A stretch of 64,000 bases of DNA, from positions 1,153,714-1,217,713 of the forward strand of contig NZ_KZ119600.1 of the NCBI RefSeq assembly GCF_002153425.1. The letters run 5' to 3'. A program made the translations under genes and the position numbers. The notes beneath the pieces are model-generated. The model ran no database searches and was not told the origin of the DNA. It saw nothing but the letters and a program-made list of their open reading frames with translations. Positions 54,427 through 63,789 of the stretch are shown here, piece by piece (the first letter of the stretch is position 1; every line of letters starts with the position of its first letter). The DNA comes from Litchfieldia alkalitelluris (GTDB lineage: Bacteria > Bacillota > Bacilli > Bacillales > Salisediminibacteriaceae).

Positions 54427-54900
54427 TTGTTCAATTGGGGGAACCGCAAGAAACCTAAGGGGGACGCAAAAGGAAAGTCGTCAGAGAAAGAAAAAAAGAT
54501 CATCAATGCGTCTATTGACGAAGTGAGACAAGCAGTAAATGCTTACGCTTCTTCCATGAAAAAAGGGATATCACTAAGAAGTGTGATACAGGAAGATCAT
54601 AAAATTGACTATGATATGATCTACTCTTATTTAGGGGGCATACCTGATAAGCAGTTTTACATGTCAAGGGAGACATTTGAAATTTTTGAAGACCCGCAAT
54701 ATCCCAAGTATATTGATCTTTGTCAAATTGCCTGTGACCAATACTATCTGGAAAAAAACGAAGAGCCAGTTACGCCTGGTGATCCGTATAGGAAGTTAAA
54801 TTATTTGAAGCTTAAAGATTATTTAAAGGAAAAGCCACCATTTCAGCTTTATTTGCACCCACGGGATAAAATGGTGACACATCGATCTCCAAAAGAATAA
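54427..54900 (+). CDS. DUF3939-like uncharacterised protein
   Basis: A 157-residue soluble protein. The N-terminus is very basic ([18 protein letters not shown]); the remainder is alpha-beta with [37 protein letters not shown] and [15 protein letters not shown] associate this with the Bacillus DUF3939 family without certainty. The start is TTG 54427 with AGGAGGG nine bases upstream. It stands 19 bases before ntdP on the same strand and is probably cotranscribed. Confidence 0.7.
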   Translation: MFNWGNRKKPKGDAKGKSSEKEKKIINASIDEVRQAVNAYASSMKKGISLRSVIQEDHKIDYDMIYSYLGGIPDKQFYMSRETFEIFEDPQYPKYIDLCQIACDQYYLEKNEEPVTPGDPYRKLNYLKLKDYLKEKPPFQLYLHPRDKMVTHRSPKE

Positions 54901-54919
54901 GAGAGAAAGGAGCAAAACT

Positions 54920-55447
54920 GTGATTTTTCCCAAGACTGGCAGTAATATTTTAGTACAAAGCTATAAGCATAATGGACAGCTTCATCGAGTCTGGGAAGAG
55001 ACAATCATTCTCAAAGGTACGTCCCATGAGGTGATTGGGGGAAACGATCGAATTATGGTGCAGGAATCAGATGGGCGACAATGGCGGACGAGGGAACCTG
55101 CTATCTGCTATTTCACGGCACACCATTGGTTTAATGCTATCGGTATGATCCGCAATGACGGAATTTACTATTACTGTAATTTAGGTACCCCATTTACATA
55201 CGATGAAGAAGCATTGAAATACATTGATTACGACTTGGACATTAAAGTTTTTCCAGATATGACGTACAAGCTGTTAGATGAAGATGAATTTGCATTACAT
55301 AAAAAGCAAATGAACTATCCTGACGAAGTGGAAGTCATTCTGCGCAGAAGCGTTGATGAGCTAGTATCTTGGATTGGTCAACGGAAAGGGCCATTCGAAC
55401 CTGGTTTTATCGAATATTGGTATGAACGTTTTTTACACTATCGATAA
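54920..55447 (+). CDS. ntdP: Nucleoside tri-/diphosphate phosphatase, DUF402 family (YgaC)
   Basis: A 175-residue protein that matches YgaC/UPF0374: [34 protein letters not shown], and [20 protein letters not shown] with [18 protein letters not shown], the acidic metal-binding face of DUF402 enzymes. The C-terminus is [18 protein letters not shown]. The start is GTG 54920 with AAGGAGC upstream. It precedes the ABC transporter gene ygaD, as in B. subtilis. Confidence 0.9.
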   Translation: MIFPKTGSNILVQSYKHNGQLHRVWEETIILKGTSHEVIGGNDRIMVQESDGRQWRTREPAICYFTAHHWFNAIGMIRNDGIYYYCNLGTPFTYDEEALKYIDYDLDIKVFPDMTYKLLDEDEFALHKKQMNYPDEVEVILRRSVDELVSWIGQRKGPFEPGFIEYWYERFLHYR

Positions 55448-55483
55448 AAGTAGAGTGGACAAGGCATGATAGATGGTTATATG

Positions 55484-55523
55484 TTCGGACCGGGATCTAA
55501 TAACTAAGTAACTGAGGTCCGAA
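55484..55523. other. Short hairpin without T run after ntdP
   Basis: TTCGGACC and GGTCCGAA form an 8-bp perfect stem around a 24-base loop with TAACTAAGTAAC. It is not followed by T residues. Confidence 0.4.
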
Positions 55524-55585
55524 GCGTGCCAGTCATTAAAGTTTTACCAAAACATAAGAATAATTTAATATAGGAAGAGGAGAGT

Positions 55586-55614
55586 GCGGTTTTAATGAAA
55601 ACCGTCTTTTCTTT
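55586..55614 (+). terminator. Intrinsic terminator before ygaD
   Basis: CGGTTTT-AATG-AAAACCG followed by TCTTTTCTTTT. It separates the ntdP unit from ygaD; the remainder of the 55448-55758 gap is leader DNA. Confidence 0.8.
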
Positions 55615-55758
55615 TGGGGAAAAATAAGGTTGCGAGACATGAAACAGATGATCATCAAGCTTTATTTTTCTCGGAAAAAAGCAGGGGTGAGAGTAAGTTC
55701 AGATCCCCCAACTCAGTGATCTATCACATGGATTGAGAATGTAGAAGGTGGTTGAAAG

Positions 55759-57501
55759 ATGGATAGTATTAAGCGGTACATGACATACATAAAGCCGTAT
55801 TGGAAAGAAATAACAGTGACAGTACTCATCGGGATGCTAAAATTCGGTATTCCGTTATTAATTCCATTGATTTTGAAATACGTCATCGATGACATTATCG
55901 GTGCGACAGGATTAACGAACGACGAGCGATTAACGCAATTATATTGGCTCATGGGTATTGTACTTGTCGTATTTATTTTCCTGCGACCGCCAGTGGAATA
56001 TTACCGACAATATTTCGCACAGTGGACTGGAAGCAAAATCTTGTACGATATAAGGGAACAACTTTTTTCCCACTTGCAAAAACTTAGCTTAAAGTTTTAT
56101 TCCAACAGGAAGTCTGGAGAAATCATTTCAAGGGTCGTTCACGATGTGGAGCAAACGAAAAACTTCATCATCACAGGAATGATGAATATTTGGCTAGATA
56201 TGTTTACCATCGTTGTGGCTATCGTCATCATGTTAACGATGGACGTGTGGCTCACGATAGTAGCCATTGCATTATTACCTTTCTACGGATTTGCCATTAA
56301 GTTTTTCTACAGCAGGCTTCGTGATCTTACTCGGAAACGTTCGCAAGCCCTAGCAGATGTCCAAGGCCATTTGCACGAGCGACTTCAGGGAATGAATGTC
56401 ATTCGGAGTTTTGCCTTGGAGGATCACGAGCAGAAGGCATTTAATAAACAGAACGCAAATTTTTTACAAAAAGCATTGGACCATACGCGTTGGAACGCGA
56501 AGACGTTTGCTGTCGTGAACACGGTGACGGACATTGCGCCGATTCTAGTCATTGGTGTCGCTGGATACATGGTGATCCAGATGAACCTCACTGTGGGTAC
56601 GCTCGTGGCATTCACTGCCTATATGGACCGCCTGTACAATCCACTGCGCCGACTTGTTAATTCGTCGACGACTTTGACGCAGTCCATTGCGTCTATGGAC
56701 CGAATGTTTGAGCTAGCTGATGAAAAATATGATATTACTGACAAACCAAATGCAGTTCCATATTCCATGCCGCAGGGAGAAGTCGTGTTTGAAGGTGTAG
56801 GCTTCAGCTATGACAACGATCATTCAATCTTGAAGGACATCAACTTCCGCGCCAACCGTGGCGAGACGATCGCAATCGTTGGAATGAGTGGTGGTGGAAA
56901 AAGCACGATTATGAGCTTGATTCCAAGGTTCTACGATGTTACTTCAGGAAGAATTCTCATTGACGGCAAGGATATTCGCGACTATCAAGTGCGCACCTTG
57001 CGTGATCGCATTGGAATGGTGCTTCAGGACAATATCATTTTCAGCGACTCGGTCCGCTTCAATATTTTGATGGGAAAACCTGATGCGACTGAAGAAGAAG
57101 TCATTGCAGCAGCCAAAGCGGCCAACGCCCATGATTTTATAATGGAGCTTCCAGAGGGCTACGATACGAACATTGGAGAGCGTGGCGTCAAGCTTTCTGG
57201 TGGGCAAAAACAAAGAGTTGCTATTGCACGCGTGTTTTTAAAGAGTCCAGAAATCTTGATTTTTGATGAAGCGACAAGTTCGTTGGACTTAGAAAGCGAG
57301 CATCTCATCCAGCAATCCTTGTTCCGATTAGCGGAAAACCGCACTACCTTCATTGTGGCTCATCGTCTATCAACGATCACCCACGCCGATAAAATTATCG
57401 TCATTGAAGATGGGCTCTTGAAAGAAGTAGGCAACCATGAAGAGTTGATGGAACGGCAAGGAGCTTACTATAACTTGTTCCAAGTGCAGAAGTTGAATTA
57501 G
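55759..57501 (+). CDS. ygaD: ABC transporter, fused membrane and ATPase domains (YgaD)
   Basis: A 580-residue half-transporter of the lipid/drug exporter type that works as a dimer. Six membrane helices occupy residues 1-310 (with coupling-helix region [20 protein letters not shown]-like, here [19 protein letters not shown]). The ATPase domain has Walker [10 protein letters not shown] near 375, the Q-loop [11 protein letters not shown], signature [13 protein letters not shown] near 475, Walker [13 protein letters not shown] near 500 and the H-loop [16 protein letters not shown] precedes the ATG. The substrate is unknown. Gene order ntdP-ygaD is conserved. Confidence 0.93.
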   Translation: MDSIKRYMTYIKPYWKEITVTVLIGMLKFGIPLLIPLILKYVIDDIIGATGLTNDERLTQLYWLMGIVLVVFIFLRPPVEYYRQYFAQWTGSKILYDIREQLFSHLQKLSLKFYSNRKSGEIISRVVHDVEQTKNFIITGMMNIWLDMFTIVVAIVIMLTMDVWLTIVAIALLPFYGFAIKFFYSRLRDLTRKRSQALADVQGHLHERLQGMNVIRSFALEDHEQKAFNKQNANFLQKALDHTRWNAKTFAVVNTVTDIAPILVIGVAGYMVIQMNLTVGTLVAFTAYMDRLYNPLRRLVNSSTTLTQSIASMDRMFELADEKYDITDKPNAVPYSMPQGEVVFEGVGFSYDNDHSILKDINFRANRGETIAIVGMSGGGKSTIMSLIPRFYDVTSGRILIDGKDIRDYQVRTLRDRIGMVLQDNIIFSDSVRFNILMGKPDATEEEVIAAAKAANAHDFIMELPEGYDTNIGERGVKLSGGQKQRVAIARVFLKSPEILIFDEATSSLDLESEHLIQQSLFRLAENRTTFIVAHRLSTITHADKIIVIEDGLLKEVGNHEELMERQGAYYNLFQVQKLN

Positions 57502-57619
57502 AGGTTAGGGAACGGGTTTGAAGTAGTGGTGAATGAAAGCTGGGGAGTAGGACTTGGGTTTAGCGCGGGTGTGTGGTGAGTGGGAAATTGAAATGTGGGA
57601 GTTAAATGGTAGGAGATCT

Positions 57620-57648
57620 AAAAAAAGCTGCAGTTTGCAGCTTTTTTT
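57620..57648 (+). terminator. Intrinsic terminator of ygaD
   Basis: AAAAAAAGCTGCA pairs perfectly with TGCAGCTTTTTTT around a 3-base loop. Confidence 0.9.
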
Positions 57649-57705
57649 AATGGGTAATAGAGCTTTTTCGATTTTAGAACCAATGATTGTTTGTTTCTAA
57701 CTGGG

Positions 57706-57745
57706 GGATTAGTTCCCTTTGCAATGGTCTTGCTGAGGTTTCGGG
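57706..57745. repeat. Chimeric junction unit at the left end of array 4
   Basis: TTAGTTCCCTTTGCAATGGT closely follows the array 5 variant TTAATTTCCCTTTGCAAGGT and then passes into TTTCGGGCACTATG, the first hairpin of array 4. The CCC to TCGGG distance is 26 bp, equal to that at the array 2 junction and inside array 5 units. Confidence 0.72.
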
Positions 57746-58605
57746 CACTATGAACCAGGAATAGTTCCCGAAGGCCTCGTCTCAAGGTTGCTTCGGGCAC
57801 TATGAGCAAGGAATAGTGCCCGAAGCGCTCGTCTCACCGTTACTCCGGGCACTATGAGCAAGGAATAGTGCCCGAAGCCCTCGTCTCAAAGCTGTTCCGG
57901 GCACTATGAACAAGGAATAGTTCCCGAAGCCCTCGTCTTACTGCTGCTCCGGGCACTATGAACAAGGAATAGTGCCCGAAGCGCTCGCATCAAAGTTGCT
58001 CCGGGCACTATCAGCTTGTAATAGTGCCCGAAGCGCTCGTCTCAAGGTTACTCCGGGCACTATTTGTACGGAATAGTGCCCGAAGGCCTCGCATCAAAGT
58101 TGCTCCGGGCACTATGAACAAGGAATAGTGCCCGAAGCGCTCGCCTCAAGGTTGCTCCGGTCACTATCAACACAGAATAGTTCCCGAAGGCCTCGTCTCA
58201 CTGCTGCTCCGGGCACTATGAACAAGGAATAGTGCCCGAAGCGTTCGTCTCACCGTTACTCCGGGCACTATGAACACGGAATAGTGCCCGAAGCGCTCGT
58301 CTCACCGTTGCTCCGGGCACTATGAACAAGGAATAGTGCCCGAAGCGTTCGTCTCACCGTTACTCCGGGCACTATGAACACGGAATAGTGCCTGAAGCGC
58401 TCGTCTCTCCGTTGCTTCGGGCACTATGAGCAAGGAATAGTTCCCGAAGCCCTCGTCTTACTGCTGCTCCGGGCACTATGAACAAGGAATAGTTCCCGAA
58501 GCGCTCGCATCAAAGTTGCTCCGGGCACTAACAACAAGGTATAGTGCCCGGAGCCCTCGCCTCAAGGTTACTCCGGGCACTATCACCAATTTTTAGTTCC
58601 TTATC
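57741..58605. repeat. Array 4: 17 hairpins with exact 52-bp period
   Basis: YCGGGCACTATGAACAAGGAATAGTGCCCGAAG hairpins begin at 57741 and recur every 52 bp to 58573 (16 periods, no indel). Spacers are of the type CGCTCGTCTCACCGTTGCT. The private loop is GAACAAGGA or close variants. Several right arms carry ATAGTTCCCG, a G-to-T change also seen in arrays 1 and 2. The last unit is decayed. It lies between ygaD and the MBL gene. Confidence 0.93.
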
Positions 58606-58724
58606 TACTGGCAGATTAATCCCCTTACCAAAAGGCAACACAATTTTTTTTACCCAAAAGAAAGGGTTTTGAAGTATGGTCTTGAACATGTAAAGGAAGT
58701 TATTTAACGCTTGGAGGTAGTCAG

Positions 58725-59510
58725 ATGATAATAGATGACGCGTGGTTTACTGTGCAAGAAATTGATTCAAATACATATGCAATCAGTGAATACGGGCATT
58801 GGGAGAAGGTACACTCATTTTTATTGTTGGGTAAAAAGAAAGCCGTTTTAATTGATACAGGTCTCGGCATTGATAATATAAAAAGAATCACTGACCAATT
58901 GACAACATTACCAATTGAAGTTTTCACCACACATGTTCACACTGACCATATTGGAAGTCATGGAGAATATGAAAAGATTTATGTCCACGAGGGGGATAGG
59001 GATTGGTTAGTGAACGGAATACAGGGCTTATCAATCGAGCAAATTAGAAAAGACATTAGTAGAGATATAACTTTGCCTACACCAGATTCATTTGACCCTA
59101 ACACATATCAACCATTTCAAGGGGAACCAACGGGTTTATTACGTGATGGAGATGTATTTGATTTGGGGAATAGGGAGTTAGTTATCTATCATACGCCTGG
59201 ACATTCTCCTGGCCACATTTCCATTTTTGATAAAACTAACGGGTACTTGTTTACAGGGGATTTACTATATGATGAAACGCCTGTATACGCTTTTTTCCCT
59301 TCTACGAACCCTGTGGATTTAGTGAATTCTTTGGAAAAAATTTCAGAGATACGTAATATTACAATGATTTATGGTTCACACAATAGTTTAGGGCTGAATC
59401 CGGAAATTTTAGAAGAGGTAAAAACGGCAGTTACGTATTTGAGAGAAAACGAGCTTACTAAATTCGGTACAGGCATTCATCAATTTAAAGGCTTTAGTGT
59501 ACAGTTTTGA
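58725..59510 (+). CDS. MBL-fold metallo-hydrolase
   Basis: A 261-residue metallo-beta-lactamase-fold protein. The metal-binding motif is THVHTDHIGSHG near residue 67 (HxHxDH), with the later His in TPGHSPGHIS near 155 and the bridging Asp in LFTGDLLYDE near 175, and a final His in YGSHNSLG near 225. The layout fits glyoxalase II-like or related hydrolases; the substrate is open. GGAGGTAGTC precedes the ATG. Confidence 0.92.
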   Translation: MIIDDAWFTVQEIDSNTYAISEYGHWEKVHSFLLLGKKKAVLIDTGLGIDNIKRITDQLTTLPIEVFTTHVHTDHIGSHGEYEKIYVHEGDRDWLVNGIQGLSIEQIRKDISRDITLPTPDSFDPNTYQPFQGEPTGLLRDGDVFDLGNRELVIYHTPGHSPGHISIFDKTNGYLFTGDLLYDETPVYAFFPSTNPVDLVNSLEKISEIRNITMIYGSHNSLGLNPEILEEVKTAVTYLRENELTKFGTGIHQFKGFSVQF

Positions 59511-59709
59511 AGTCTATTCAGTAAGGCTAAAGAAAACTACAATCTGAATGAGCTAGATTTTTAAGCTTGTAGTTCTTGTTATATATGGATTATATGTATT
59601 AAAAACTCTGCTTCCGGGATTGCTATATGTTACCAAAAGTGTAAGCTGTCTGTTGGGAATTTGTGTTAAAATGGTTTTAATACAACACGTGATGAAGGGA
59701 GGCAGTGTT

Positions 59710-59901
59710 ATGATTCTCTCGGCCATCGTTGATTTCTTTATTATACTTATCCCTTGGTGGTTATTTCTCCTTTTTTTCCAAAGGGTCACCCACCGCTATC
59801 CAAAGAAAAATAGTTGGAAAAAAGACATTTTCCTTACACTAGTTCAAACTATTGTAATTATATTCATATTTTTACCCCTCCTTAATTGGATGTTGAATTG
59901 A
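59710..59901 (+). CDS. Small two-helix membrane protein
   Basis: A 63-residue protein with helices near residues 3-25 (DFFIILIPWWLFLLFF) and 42-61 (IFLTLVQTIVIIFIFLPLL), separated by a basic loop HRYPKKNSWKKD. AAGGGAGG lies eight bases before ATG 59710. Function unknown. Confidence 0.75.
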   Translation: MILSAIVDFFIILIPWWLFLLFFQRVTHRYPKKNSWKKDIFLTLVQTIVIIFIFLPLLNWMLN

Positions 59902-60119
59902 TGCTATGGTTACACGATTTGAGTAGGGAGTGAATGGTAATTTTTATAACCACATATGTGAATTTGTTCACAATCAAGGGTCGTGGCGGACTTTTCGCTG
60001 TAGTACTAACATGTTAAAGCAATGTGAAACGAGAGATATGATAGGGCTTGCTCTGTTTCAACTATTCAAAAGTTTTTTCATCAAATTTACTATATAAACT
60101 GAAAAGGCGGAGATGGAAC

Positions 60120-60524
60120 ATGAAACGTACTTGGATCTTATTGATTTGTTGTTTCGTCATATTGTTTGGAACAGGGTGTACTAGCATGTGGGATAGTACG
60201 ATGTATAAAGACAAATATGTCAGTCACATCATTCTTGAGGATGTTAAAAATGGTGGTGAATACTCGAAAACCTTTAGGGATCATAAACGTATGAATGTAT
60301 TTATTGATGCTATTGAGAACGGGGAGGAGCTGCCAGGGATTTTAAGTTATTCAACAGAATTCTGGTTGTCAATTAACTTTGATGACGGTTCAGTAGAGCA
60401 ATTTGATTTCAGTTTGGGGACAGACGATGACATAGAAGGTTTACTTGTAAATCTCATCAATACTCATAAAGGATTTGCCATCACTATAGAAGATTCCAAT
60501 GCATTGCGAGAGATTATTTATTGA
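60120..60524 (+). CDS. Predicted lipoprotein
   Basis: A 134-residue protein with signal peptide MKRTWILLICCFVILFGTGC ending at a lipobox Cys. The mature part contains IILEDVKNGGEYSKTF and FDDGSVEQFDFSLGTDDD, a small alpha-beta domain. AAGGCGGAGATGG precedes ATG 60120. Function unknown; it opens a run of envelope-type genes. Confidence 0.8.
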   Translation: MKRTWILLICCFVILFGTGCTSMWDSTMYKDKYVSHIILEDVKNGGEYSKTFRDHKRMNVFIDAIENGEELPGILSYSTEFWLSINFDDGSVEQFDFSLGTDDDIEGLLVNLINTHKGFAITIEDSNALREIIY

Positions 60525-60585
60525 CTTTTTCGGAAAAAATTAGTCCTTATTCTTCCATAATAGGTGATAAAATGAAAGGTGAATT

Positions 60586-60834
60586 ATGCAATTCTTTGTC
60601 ATCAACAATTGGGGGAGGCTCCTAGAACAAATGCTTAAAAGTTGGGGAAGTATGTCTACATGGGGAAAATTTTGCCTTGTATCCAGTGTGATTTTTTTAT
60701 TAATAGGAGTTATTTGGCTCATTTTTGATGTTTTTACAAGTGGACTGTCGTTTTGGTCTCCAGCTAGGACGTTCCTCATCGTCGGGATTTGTTTATTTCT
60801 CATGATGTTGAGTGAGAACGAGACAGAAGCGTGA
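60586..60834 (+). CDS. Small two-helix membrane protein
   Basis: An 82-residue protein with helices near residues 28-49 (FCLVSSVIFLLIGVIWLIFD) and 58-76 (ARTFLIVGICLFLMML). AAAGGTGAA precedes the ATG. The N-terminal 25 residues are amphipathic. Family not recognised. Confidence 0.7.
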   Translation: MQFFVINNWGRLLEQMLKSWGSMSTWGKFCLVSSVIFLLIGVIWLIFDVFTSGLSFWSPARTFLIVGICLFLMMLSENETEA

Positions 60835-60881
60835 GGTAAGGTCTTGTTATATAAGGTGGGTACATAGGAGGGGGTGAGACT

Positions 60882-61268
60882 TTGAAAAAATTTGTAGCTT
60901 TATTTTTAGCAATAGTAGTATTCATATTCTTTATTTCTGGTTGTTCTGGAAAACAAGAGTTAACAGTAGATGAGATATTAGGGATCCTTGATAATGAAGG
61001 AATAAGCTATGAAGAAAGAGAAGTACACCCGTCAGAGGAACTCTCAAAGACAGTAGAAAATTACGTTTATGAACTAGAGGAAGGAAGATTTCGTATCCAC
61101 TTTTTCTCTTCAGTAGACGATAGAATGGAAGTCGAAAAGGATCCATACCCTGCTGCGATCTTTATGCCAAACGCATCTTATAGTAAAGATAAAATTTTGT
61201 TATATTATGTGGCCGGAAACGAAGCCTTAGTCGAAAAACTAGACAAGGCCTTTGAAGGGTGGAATTGA
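60882..61268 (+). CDS. Predicted lipoprotein
   Basis: A 128-residue protein: MKKFVALFLAIVVFIFFISG then the lipobox Cys, followed by an acidic domain (ELTVDEILGILDNEGISYEE; RFRIHFFSSVDDRMEVEKD). The start is TTG with GGAGGGGGTGAG upstream. It ends shortly before the GNAT gene. Function unknown. Confidence 0.78.
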   Translation: MKKFVALFLAIVVFIFFISGCSGKQELTVDEILGILDNEGISYEEREVHPSEELSKTVENYVYELEEGRFRIHFFSSVDDRMEVEKDPYPAAIFMPNASYSKDKILLYYVAGNEALVEKLDKAFEGWN

Positions 61269-61326
61269 ATTTAGTACATATTTTCTAAAGGTCCGAATTG
61301 TGTTCTTGAAGGGGAGGCGAAATCTA

Positions 61327-62154
61327 GTGATCTCAGAATTAAAGAAATCTGAATTTTTCAAATGTGAGGGTTTGTTAAATGAGCAAGGTCATTTAGAACC
61401 AAAGGCAATTGTCAAAGGCATAAACCCTGGACGTATTTTTGTAGATGACATCGATTCTCCAACTTCGGGTATGATTTGGTTAGGTAATAACGATGGATTT
61501 TTCTTTATTGCAAATGAACGAAACGAAGGTTTTAACGCCGAAATAAACCATTTCATAAATACAATTATTAGTCCAGAGGCCAAAAAGGTAGGTTTAACTT
61601 GGTTTGAGGGGATCGGTAACCATAGTAGATGGGATGAAACTATACAAAAGCTATTTAAATATCGTAATTTAGAAAGTTGGAATCAAAGGGTTTATTCATT
61701 GGAGAAAAAAGATTATAAAGGTAACTTAGATCTTGCTGTAGAAGAGTATAATATTGTCAGAATTACTGAAACACTTTTTAATAACAGTAAGAATTCAATT
61801 AATAATATTGATTTTTTGCAATCAAAGATACTAGAGTTTTGGACAACACCAGAAAGGTTCTTTCATGATGGCATTGGTTACTGTGCTGTTTATAAAAATA
61901 AAATAGTAAGTATTTGTATTTCGGGGTTTGCTGTTTGTAATGTTCACTGTATTGATATTGAAACGTTAGAAGAGCATCAAGGTAAAAAATTAGCACAAAA
62001 AGTAGCTTTGACTTTTGTAAAACATTGCTATGATAATAATCTAGTACCCTATTGGGATTGTATGGAGTCTAACAAAACTTCGATTGCAGTTGCAGAAAAA
62101 ATCGGTTTAAAAAATGCATTTAACTACAAGGGATATACCTTTAAGTTTGAATAA
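61327..62154 (+). CDS. GNAT acetyltransferase (GNAT_acetyltran-like)
   Basis: A 275-residue protein. The N-terminal half (FVDDIDSPTSGMIWLGNNDG, LTWFEGIGNHSRWDET) and the C-terminal half (GIGYCAVYKNKIVSICISGF, CIDIETLEEHQGKKLAQKVA, NLVPYWDCMESNKTSIAVAE) match the two-part GNAT family found in Bacillus and Clostridium. The acetyl-CoA loop is HQGKKLAQ near 220. GTG 61327 has GGGGAGGCG upstream. AT-rich relative to the older backbone genes. Confidence 0.85.
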   Translation: MISELKKSEFFKCEGLLNEQGHLEPKAIVKGINPGRIFVDDIDSPTSGMIWLGNNDGFFFIANERNEGFNAEINHFINTIISPEAKKVGLTWFEGIGNHSRWDETIQKLFKYRNLESWNQRVYSLEKKDYKGNLDLAVEEYNIVRITETLFNNSKNSINNIDFLQSKILEFWTTPERFFHDGIGYCAVYKNKIVSICISGFAVCNVHCIDIETLEEHQGKKLAQKVALTFVKHCYDNNLVPYWDCMESNKTSIAVAEKIGLKNAFNYKGYTFKFE

Positions 62155-62236
62155 TTTACTCTATTTTTTAGTGAGGTATGTTAATGACAGCAAAGTTTAA
62201 CAGAGCGTTTTAAAAAATGTTTTATAAATAAACTTG

Positions 62237-62680
62237 ATGGAAAACGCTATGGTATTGCAACGAGTTAGTTTGATAACAATTGGAGCTTTTGATTTACCTT
62301 TACTTCGCTCTTTTTATAAAAGTCTTGGATGGGAGGAGACAGAAATTAGTTCTGATAATTATGCCGCTTTTAAAACAGCTGGAGTAATCCTTTCTATATA
62401 CCCAATTGAAGAATTAGCAAGAGATGCAGGTTTGAAAATTAACATGAATACAGATAGCTTCCGCGGTGTTTCTTTTGCTATAAATGTTAATAAACTTCAA
62501 GAAGTAGATGAAACCATCGATGAAATAAGAAAAGCTGGTGGAAAAATATTAAGAGAGCCAAGTGATGCTTTTTGGGGAGGAAGAACAGCGTATTTTGCTG
62601 ATCCGGAGAACAATATATGGGAAGTTGCATATAACCCATCATCTGTTTTTGATGAAAGGGGAGCAATGCTTTCCTATTAA
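62237..62680 (+). CDS. VOC family (glyoxalase-like) protein
   Basis: A 147-residue single vicinal-oxygen-chelate protein: VSLITIGAFDLPLLRSFYKS, LGWEETEISSDNYAAFKTAG, and GGKILREPSDAFWGGRTAYF with ADPENNIWEVAYNPS, where the final Glu is the usual metal ligand. The other ligand positions are not certain. ATG 62237 or 62249 could be the start; neither has a strong site. The substrate is unknown. Confidence 0.85.
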   Translation: MENAMVLQRVSLITIGAFDLPLLRSFYKSLGWEETEISSDNYAAFKTAGVILSIYPIEELARDAGLKINMNTDSFRGVSFAINVNKLQEVDETIDEIRKAGGKILREPSDAFWGGRTAYFADPENNIWEVAYNPSSVFDERGAMLSY

Positions 62681-62715
62681 ACAGGGGTTACAGGGGGTTA
62701 TGGTTTGGAAAAAAT

Positions 62716-62937
62716 ATGTCTGGTGGTGTTGAAAACTTGAAGCAGTTTGTTAATGGATTATTAGTAGTTATCTTTTTCATTATCTATATTAATGTTTTTA
62801 ATATACTTATAAGTTATACTATTGGCGGTTTTTGGTCTGGATTATCTACATTGATAGGTACCATCATTGTAGTTGTTGCATCGATTATTTTAGGGATAGT
62901 AACGAAAGAAAAAGTTGTTGAAATAATCAAAGGTTAA
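62716..62937 (+). CDS. Small two-helix membrane protein
   Basis: A 73-residue protein with helices near residues 12-34 (LLVVIFFIIYINVFNILI) and 42-62 (LSTLIGTIIVVVASIILGIV) and a short charged tail (TKEKVVEIIKG). Its stop codon is followed at once by the next gene's ATG, which suggests coupling. Confidence 0.65.
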   Translation: MSGGVENLKQFVNGLLVVIFFIIYINVFNILISYTIGGFWSGLSTLIGTIIVVVASIILGIVTKEKVVEIIKG

Positions 62938-63558
62938 ATGATTAATAGACGTAGCATAAGGGAGGAAACTGTCATTACTTTTAAAGAAAAAATAATTGTT
63001 ACTGTAATTGGTGTTTTAGTTATTTCTTTTGTTATTTGGTTAAGTGGAGTGCCTGGGCTATTGATAAATGGAATCAGTCATCTATCAAATAATGAAGACA
63101 AGTATCATAACATGGCCCATCAGGTGGAAGGAGAATTTGTTGTTGAAATTGACTTAAGCGATCTTGAAAGCAACGAAGGGAAAATCTTATATGATGATAA
63201 AACTCAAATTTATATTTCACATCTCAACGTTGAAAATGATTCAAATTATGAAGTAATTTTCAGGTCAAGTGGCAATTATAATACAAGTGGCGCTTCATTA
63301 GTATCTGGAATTGAGCATGCTACATTTAATAACGAACCTTCGAAGATATTTCAGGCTGAGGCAAAAGCGACATATGGAGGAGAAACCTTTGTCTTATCAC
63401 CAGCCACTTCTACTGACTTAGTCTATCGGGACGGAGATAAATTTGGATTTTACTTATTCCCAGAAGGGGAAGAGGTTGAAATTGATTTGGACACTGACCC
63501 AATTATTGAAGTGGAAGTAACCAATTTATACCGGAATCTTTGGGTGAAGAAACCTTAA
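62938..63558 (+). CDS. Membrane-anchored extracytoplasmic protein
   Basis: A 206-residue protein with one N-terminal helix near residues 19-43 (IIVTVIGVLVISFVIWLSGV) and an external beta-rich domain with EGEFVVEIDLSDLESNEG, TQIYISHLNVENDSNYEV and EEVEIDLDTDPIIEVEV. Function unknown. The start at ATG 62938 directly abuts the previous stop. A good site (GGGAGGAAA) lies downstream of that ATG, before an ATT, so initiation inside the frame is possible. Confidence 0.65.
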   Translation: MINRRSIREETVITFKEKIIVTVIGVLVISFVIWLSGVPGLLINGISHLSNNEDKYHNMAHQVEGEFVVEIDLSDLESNEGKILYDDKTQIYISHLNVENDSNYEVIFRSSGNYNTSGASLVSGIEHATFNNEPSKIFQAEAKATYGGETFVLSPATSTDLVYRDGDKFGFYLFPEGEEVEIDLDTDPIIEVEVTNLYRNLWVKKP

Positions 63559-63601
63559 TAAGAGTAAGGTAGCGTTTGATTATTGTGGAGGGATTAGTAA
63601 G

Positions 63602-63697
63602 ATGACTTTTAATAAAAAAATCGTTGTAAATCTATTTATTTTCGGTTTTTTCGCTGGAATCGCAGTTACAGGAATATATTATATGTTTGTAATATAA
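63602..63697 (+). CDS. 31-residue single-helix membrane peptide
   Basis: MTFNKKIVVNLFIFGFFAGI then AVTGIYYMFVI: a basic start and one membrane helix. TGGAGGGAT precedes the ATG at good spacing, in line with neighbouring envelope genes. Length alone makes the call uncertain. Confidence 0.55.
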   Translation: MTFNKKIVVNLFIFGFFAGIAVTGIYYMFVI

Positions 63698-63789
63698 GTC
63701 TTCAAGTTTGATAAGATTAATTACTTTCATTCTCGATACATAGTTATCTAGTTTTTGTTAAAAAGAAAATGTCTTGGGGTGGATGTAAA

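Noticed and set aside
55484-55523. Terminator after ntdP
   Set aside because: The hairpin is clear but no T run follows; the better terminator is at 55586.
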